A DNA stretch of 27,376 nucleotides, taken from JANYBV01 sp043763155. Its GTDB lineage: Bacteria > Pseudomonadota > Alphaproteobacteria > Rickettsiales > SXRF01. The DNA lies in the NCBI GenBank assembly GCA_043763155.1, contig JAYULW010000106.1, forward strand, positions 1-27,376. The letters run 5' to 3'. Positions 23,274 through 27,376 of this stretch are shown here, piece by piece. A program made the translations under genes and the position numbers. Numbering within the stretch: position 1 is the first letter of the stretch; each line of letters starts with the position of its first letter. The notes under the pieces are model-generated. The model did no database searches. It was not told where the DNA came from and saw only the letters and a list, made by a program, of their open reading frames with translations.

Positions 23274-24182
23274 CTAATAAATTTTGTATTTGGCGGCCGG
23301 GCTGGCGCTGGAGCTGCTGGTGCTGCTCGATGACGTGCCGGTTGGCGCGCCTGAGCCGGAGGGCACGAAGGTGTATTGCGGCCCTAAGCTCCACGCCATT
23401 GAGGATTGCAGGATCATATCCACGCGTGTGCCATACACCAGCAAATCGTCGAAAGCGTCGAGGCTGTTGGCGGGGTTGAGGGCGATGTCTTTTTGCACGA
23501 AGCTGCTGTTCAGGCCCGTGTCGGCGGCGTTGCTGTCGCAGTTGCAATTATCCAGCTCGTCGGTGTTGATGGACCCGGAGTTTACGCGCGTAGCGCCGCC
23601 TTTGCGCGGGAATGCGCCATGGCCGTTTGCGCCGTAGCTCAGCACTACGTAGCCCGCAAGTATGGTGTTTGCCACGCCTTGTTCGTTCTTTATGGTGATG
23701 CGGGTGGTGGGGTCGTAACCGTTTACGATGTTAAACGCGCCCGCCTGCGTCAGGTCTTTGTTCACGGTGTACATGATGCGCCGCCCCCAGCCGTCAAAGG
23801 CGTAATCATCCGACAAATGCAGGCTTTGGGTTGGCACCATGCCCTGGCGCACTTCCTGCGCCGTGCCGTCGGACCCGGTGAAATTCGCGGCTGGAACACC
23901 ACCCGTGCAAGAGCCGATATTGGCCGCCGCCACACCGAAATTGGTGCTGCCGATGGCGAGCGTTACATCCGCCGGGCATGGCAGGGTGTTGAACGCCACG
24001 CGGTATTCATACAGCGCCTGCTGGATGGCATCGAGCTTGGCCTGAGTTTCCTTGTATTGGTATTTTTTGAGCAGCGATGTGAAGATTACACCGGCACTGC
24101 CGATGATGGCCGAGACCAGAATGATCACGATGCTCATTTCGAGAAGGGTGAAGCCTTTTGCTGATGGCTTTTGCGCCCGCAT
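23274..24182 (-). CDS. Prepilin-type N-terminal methylation domain protein (pseudopilin/type IV pilin-like), 302 aa
   Basis: The N-terminus is short and basic, then G10-F11-T-L-L-E15-M, the prepilin peptidase site with Glu at +5, followed by a hydrophobic helix to about residue 37. The rest is a long globular domain with Cys (LPCPADVTL, IGSCTGG, NCNCDS) and DDYAFDGWGRRIMYTVN, a motif shared with many pseudopilins. The tail is Ser/Thr-rich (GTSSSSTSSSSASP) and ends in KYKIY. It would be a component of a type IV pilus or type II secretion-like fibre. No other pilus or secretion gene is in the window, so its machinery must be encoded elsewhere. A TATAAT lies upstream at 24214-24219. Confidence 0.9.
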   Translation of the reverse strand: MRAQKPSAKGFTLLEMSIVIILVSAIIGSAGVIFTSLLKKYQYKETQAKLDAIQQALYEYRVAFNTLPCPADVTLAIGSTNFGVAAANIGSCTGGVPAANFTGSDGTAQEVRQGMVPTQSLHLSDDYAFDGWGRRIMYTVNKDLTQAGAFNIVNGYDPTTRITIKNEQGVANTILAGYVVLSYGANGHGAFPRKGGATRVNSGSINTDELDNCNCDSNAADTGLNSSFVQKDIALNPANSLDAFDDLLVYGTRVDMILQSSMAWSLGPQYTFVPSGSGAPTGTSSSSTSSSSASPAAKYKIY

Positions 24183-24213
24183 GCCGAATGCCCGGTTAAA
24201 CTATTGAAATAGT

Positions 24214-24219
24214 ATTATA
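24214..24219 (-). promoter_or_regulatory. TATAAT -10 element upstream of the prepilin-like gene
   Basis: A perfect TATAAT on the minus strand 32 nt before the ATG. No good -35 is visible at 16-18 nt. A short inverted repeat, CTATT-GA-AATAG (24201-24212), lies between it and the gene. Confidence 0.35.
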
Positions 24220-24268
24220 ACCTTGGAATGCTTAAGGCTTTGTAAACGTGCGGAACCCTAAGTATATG

Positions 24269-24293
24269 AAAACCGCCCCTTTCGGGGCAGTTT
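24269..24293 (-). terminator. Rho-independent terminator of the PDH operon after lpdA
   Basis: On the minus strand, AAACTGCCCC-GAAA-GGGGCGGTTTT forms a stem of about ten pairs with a GAAA tetraloop and a short T-run, beginning a few nt after the lpdA stop (24298-24300). Confidence 0.85.
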
Positions 24294-24297
24294 ATCA

Positions 24298-25698
24298 CTA
24301 CATATGGATCACTTTGCCGAAGGCATCGAGCACGGACTCATGCATCATTTCGGACAAGGTGGGGTGCGGGAAGACGGTGTGCATCAGGTCGAGTTCGGTG
24401 CCTTCCATGGTGCGGGCAACCGCGTAGCCCTGAATCATTTCGGTCACTTCCGCGCCGATCATGTGCGCGCCCAGCAGCTCGCCGGTTTTGGCGTCGAAGA
24501 TGGTTTTGACTAAGCCTTCGGGTTCGCCCAAAGCAATCGCCTTGCCGTTGCCGATGAACTGGAAGCGGCCCACTTTGATTTCTTTTTTGGCTTCTTTCGC
24601 GGCTTTTTCGGTCATGCCGACGCTTGCGATCTGCGGCCAGGAATAGGTGCAGCCTGGGATGTTTTTCACGTTCAGGGGATGTACGTCTTTTTGGCCTGCG
24701 ATTTTTTCGATGCAGATGACGCCTTCGTGCGATGCTTTATGCGCAAGCCATGGCGGGCCGGTGAGGTCGCCGATGGCGTATACGCCGGGTTCGCCCGTTG
24801 CGCTGAATTTGTCCACCACGATGTGGGTTTTTTCGACTTTTACTTTCGTGCCTTCGAGGCCGAGATTTTCGACATTGCCCACGATGCCCACGGCCACGAT
24901 GACGCGGTCAACGGTTACGTCGGTGGTTTTGCCACCTGCTTCCAGCGTTACGGTTACGTTGTCCTTGCCTTTTTTCAGGCCTTTGACGTTCGTGGCAGTC
25001 ATGATTTTCATGCCCTGCTTTTCAAACGATTTCTGCGCCAGCTTGGAGATTTCTTCGTCTTCAACAGGAAGAATACGGTCCATGACTTCCACTACGGTTA
25101 CTTCTGCGCCCATGGAGCGGTAGAAGCTTGCGAACTCGATGCCGATAGCGCCGGAGCCAACCACCAGCAGCGACTTGGGCATGGAGGTGGGGACCATGGC
25201 TTCCTTGTAGGTCCAGACCAGCTTGCCATCGGGTTCCAGACCCGGCAGTACGCGGGCGCGGGCGCCCGTTGCGAGAATGATGTGCTTGCCGGTGAGTTCG
25301 GCCACTTTCGCGCCGTCTTTTTCCACCAGCAGCTTGCCTTTACCAGCGAGTTTGCCGTGGCCGTCGAACACGGTGACTTTGTTTTTCTTCATGAGGCCCG
25401 ACACGCCCTTGGAGAGCTGCGACGCCACGCCGCGCGAACGCGCAACAACCTTGTTCAGGTCGAACTTGATGTTGTCGGCGCTGATGCCATAGGCATCGAG
25501 ATTGTGCATCAGGTGATGGATTTCCGAGGAGCGCAGCAGCGCTTTAGTGGGGATGCAACCCCAGTTGAGGCAGATGCCGCCCATGTGTTCGCGCTCGACG
25601 AGCGCGGTTTTGAAGCCGAGCTGGCTGGCGCGGATGGCCGTTACATAACCGCCGGGGCCGCCGCCTACGATTACTACATCAAAAGTTGTTTCACTCAT
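24298..25698 (-). CDS. lpdA: Dihydrolipoyl dehydrogenase (E3)
   Basis: E3 reoxidises the dihydrolipoyl group of 2-oxoacid dehydrogenase complexes and passes electrons via FAD to NAD+. The 466-aa length is typical. The FAD motif GGGPGGY is at 12-18. The redox disulfide is Cys43/Cys48 in CLNWGCIPTK, the NAD-binding motif is VVGSGAIGIEFASFY, and the second FAD motif is GVYAIGDL. The catalytic pair is His445/Glu450 (HPTLSE) at the C-terminus. GAGGA precedes ATG 25698. The start overlaps the stop of the upstream two-TM gene by ATGA, so the two are translationally coupled. A strong terminator follows. Confidence 0.98.
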   Translation of the reverse strand: MSETTFDVVIVGGGPGGYVTAIRASQLGFKTALVEREHMGGICLNWGCIPTKALLRSSEIHHLMHNLDAYGISADNIKFDLNKVVARSRGVASQLSKGVSGLMKKNKVTVFDGHGKLAGKGKLLVEKDGAKVAELTGKHIILATGARARVLPGLEPDGKLVWTYKEAMVPTSMPKSLLVVGSGAIGIEFASFYRSMGAEVTVVEVMDRILPVEDEEISKLAQKSFEKQGMKIMTATNVKGLKKGKDNVTVTLEAGGKTTDVTVDRVIVAVGIVGNVENLGLEGTKVKVEKTHIVVDKFSATGEPGVYAIGDLTGPPWLAHKASHEGVICIEKIAGQKDVHPLNVKNIPGCTYSWPQIASVGMTEKAAKEAKKEIKVGRFQFIGNGKAIALGEPEGLVKTIFDAKTGELLGAHMIGAEVTEMIQGYAVARTMEGTELDLMHTVFPHPTLSEMMHESVLDAFGKVIHM

Positions 25699-26279
25699 GT
25701 ATTTTCCTCTTCTAATTCTTTGCTTACCAAATCCACAGCTTCATTATTTAAGAAAAGATGTAACAAATTGCCTTTTTTAAGAGATTTGTTTTTATGGCCC
25801 AAATCTTTTCTAATGGCCAATATTACGGCTTCCAATGCTATGGACTGCTCTCCTATTTTTGAAGAGTCTTTAGAAAGACCATCTTTAAATTTCTGCCATG
25901 TCTTAACAACATCATCACTTCCCCAAAGCATTAGCTTAACATTGAAATCAACAATGTTAGTTATCATCTCAGCTTCTGTAACAGCTTTTTTACCAATTAA
26001 TTTCTCTGCTCTAAAAACTCGCTTGAAAGTAAATTCAATAAATTTTTCATATATTTGTATTTTTTGTACTCTATGAGTATTTTCAATTTCCTTGTTTTTC
26101 TCGGCTTGCTTTGACCATATTAATCCACTTACAGATATCAAAGCAGTTAAAACAACAGCCTTAGTTTCAGATTTTAAATCCATAAAGAAAATAACTATGA
26201 TGCTTGCGAGGGAAGCAACTAAGCAAAACACAACAAAACCGATTAAATAACCAATTTTATTTTTAAGTACTTTTCTCAC
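25695..26279 (-). CDS. AT-rich two-TM protein of unknown function inserted in the PDH operon
   Basis: The protein has 194 aa. TM segments lie at about 11-33 and 41-55, with a cytoplasmic C-terminal domain of about 135 residues. Conserved-looking motifs are LWGSDDVVKTW (118-128), AIRKDLGHKN (155-164) and LLHLFLNN (172-179). I have the impression of a recurring accessory-protein pattern but can name no family. The gene is about one-third G+C, far below its neighbours, with Lys/Ile/Asn-rich codons, so recent horizontal acquisition is likely. It sits 7 nt after the SnoaL-like gene and overlaps lpdA by ATGA. It is intact and therefore probably translated with the operon. Confidence 0.82.
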   Translation of the reverse strand: MRKVLKNKIGYLIGFVVFCLVASLASIIVIFFMDLKSETKAVVLTALISVSGLIWSKQAEKNKEIENTHRVQKIQIYEKFIEFTFKRVFRAEKLIGKKAVTEAEMITNIVDFNVKLMLWGSDDVVKTWQKFKDGLSKDSSKIGEQSIALEAVILAIRKDLGHKNKSLKKGNLLHLFLNNEAVDLVSKELEEENT

Positions 26280-26286
26280 GCTTTAG

Positions 26287-26763
26287 CTATTTCTTTTCGC
26301 GCTTGTCTGGCATTTGCGAGGCGTGCTGGTCAATGATCATCCATTTGTCGCCTTGCAGCTGGTACACGAAGGTGAAGCGCGCGGGAATGCTTACTTCTTC
26401 GCCTTCTTGCGTGTAGCCGATTTCGTAACGGCCATCGTCAATGGCGATGTCGCCGAATACGCGCGGGTGGGATTCGAGGATATCTACTTTGATGTTTTCA
26501 TTCACCACCACCAGCTTGAAATATTCTTCGATTTCGCTGCGCTTGGTGAAGGGGGCCTGTGCGAAGGTGGAGATCATGACGGCTTTTTTATCATACAGCT
26601 TCATGATGTCTTCGAGCTTGCCGGATTCTACGGCGGCTTTCCACGTGGTAAGCGCGGTGGCCACGTCGGGCTTGCTTGCGGCATCCGAAGGTTTTGCAAT
26701 AAACGCGGAAGCGGCGATGAGGGCTGCGACCAGAAGGTTGCGGGCGAAATGGGTGGGTTTCAT
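26287..26763 (-). CDS. Exported NTF2/SnoaL-like domain protein, 158 aa
   Basis: A signal peptide spans about residues 1-28 (basic MKPTHFAR, hydrophobic LLVAALIAASAFIA, then SDAAS). The mature part is a cone-shaped NTF2-like fold of the DUF4440/SnoaL type: ALTTWKAAVESGKLEDIMKLYDKKAVMIST, FTKRSEIEEYFKLV, then strands ending in FTFVYQLQGDKWMIIDQHAS. Such domains bind small molecules or serve as scaffolds; no catalytic assignment is possible. It follows pdhC by 12 nt, so it is cotranscribed with the PDH genes, although its export puts it in another compartment. Confidence 0.88.
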   Translation of the reverse strand: MKPTHFARNLLVAALIAASAFIAKPSDAASKPDVATALTTWKAAVESGKLEDIMKLYDKKAVMISTFAQAPFTKRSEIEEYFKLVVVNENIKVDILESHPRVFGDIAIDDGRYEIGYTQEGEEVSIPARFTFVYQLQGDKWMIIDQHASQMPDKREKK

Positions 26764-26775
26764 AGAAGTCCTAAA

Positions 26776-27376
26776 TTAGAGGAGGAGCAGGCTGGGGCTT
26801 TCGACGTAGTGCTTGAAGGCTTGCAGGAATTCTGCGCCGACAGCGCCGTCTACCACGCGGTGGTCAACGGAGAGGGTTACGTCCACGATGTTTTTTACCA
26901 CCATCTGGCCGTGGCGCACGACCACGCGGTCTTCACCTGCGCCGATGGCGAGGATGCAGCCCTGCGGGGGGTTCACGATGGCCGAGAAGTTTTTCACGCC
27001 GAACATGCCGAGGTTGGAGATGCTGAAGCCGCCGCCCTGGAATTCTTCGGGCAGTAGCTTGCCGGTGCGGGCGCGGGCAGCGAGGTCTTTCATTTCCGAG
27101 GAAATGGCGATCACGCCTTTCTGGTCGGCGTTTTTCACGATGGGGGTGATGAGGCCGCCTTCGATGGCAACGGCGATGGAAATATCCACGTTGTTGTACT
27201 GCACGATTGCGTCGTCGTACCAAGAAGCGTTGGAGGCGGGGACCTTCTTCATGGCAAGCGCAACTGCCTTGATCATGAAGTCGTTCACGCTGGTTTTGTA
27301 AGCGGGTTTTTTGTCTTTGCCAGCGATGGATTCGGCTTCAAAGTTGATTTCCTTGCGCACGTCGAGCAGGCGGTTC
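26776..27376 (-). CDS. pdhC: Pyruvate dehydrogenase E2 (dihydrolipoyllysine acetyltransferase), C-terminal catalytic domain; 5' part outside window
   Basis: About 200 C-terminal residues are visible; the lipoyl and peripheral-subunit-binding domains lie beyond the right edge. The visible frame begins NRLLDVRKEIN and is continuous to the edge, so the GTG near 27360 is not a real start. Catalytic DHRVVDGA carries the active-site His and Asp. GGGFSISNLGMFGVKNFSAIVNPPQGCILAIGAGE is the PDH-type E2 signature, distinct from the 2-oxoglutarate E2 wording (NPPQSAILGMH). It transfers acetyl groups from lipoate to CoA. It starts the visible part of the operon pdhC, SnoaL-like, two-TM, lpdA. Confidence 0.95.
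   Translation of the reverse strand, partial: NRLLDVRKEINFEAESIAGKDKKPAYKTSVNDFMIKAVALAMKKVPASNASWYDDAIVQYNNVDISIAVAIEGGLITPIVKNADQKGVIAISSEMKDLAARARTGKLLPEEFQGGGFSISNLGMFGVKNFSAIVNPPQGCILAIGAGEDRVVVRHGQMVVKNIVDVTLSVDHRVVDGAVGAEFLQAFKHYVESPSLLLL

Overview
This looks like an alphaproteobacterial chromosome segment. The core genes are moderately GC-rich. Supporting content is a COQ9-family ubiquinone gene, an NDUFA9-like NAD(P)-binding protein, both glutamate synthase subunits, queG, grxC, and the end of a pyruvate dehydrogenase operon (pdhC ... lpdA). I could not fix the order from sequence alone; a Micavibrionales- or Rhodospirillales-like lineage is a guess. There is no rRNA, no CRISPR, and no recognisable transposase or integrase.

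Layout: (1) 1-5878, mostly minus strand. It opens with a truncated RumA/TrmA-type RNA methyltransferase. Four unfamiliar proteins follow on the same strand: a 670-residue protein with an internal glycine-zipper segment, a protein with a J-like N-terminus and PHGRIxGIEP repeats, and two soluble low-complexity proteins with strong Shine-Dalgarno sequences. Between the first two lie, on the plus strand, a tiny membrane protein and a TetR regulator/46-residue lipoprotein pair with a palindromic operator. (2) 6006-7565 is a GT-C membrane glycosyltransferase. (3) 7566-9005 is an accessory segment: an ankyrin-repeat gene between two gene-poor stretches. It is bounded by tRNA-Leu(CAG) and by a 14-bp copy of that tRNA's T-arm, so it resembles an eroded integration site. 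(4) 9247-19231 is a tightly packed seven-gene plus-strand operon: NDUFA9-like, gltD, an exported Cys protein, gltB, GST, an unknown, queG. Three of its junctions are ATGA overlaps. (5) 19327-23273 holds a 485-residue unknown with a possible decayed zincin motif, grxC with a strong terminator, an AT-rich region with two tandem DnaA boxes, a soluble PAS histidine kinase, and COQ9. (6) 23274-27376, minus strand, holds an orphan prepilin-like protein and the distal PDH operon: pdhC (partial), an exported NTF2/SnoaL-like protein, an AT-rich two-TM protein, and lpdA.

Functional links: gltB and gltD form glutamate synthase. The pdhC and lpdA products are E2 and E3 of pyruvate dehydrogenase. COQ9 and the NDUFA9-like protein point to aerobic respiration. 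Best candidates for undescribed biology are the unfamiliar protein cluster at 418-5878, the DnaA-box/AT-rich intergenic region near 21250-21321, the AT-rich two-TM gene coupled to lpdA, the tRNA-bounded ankyrin segment, and the decayed zincin-like protein.
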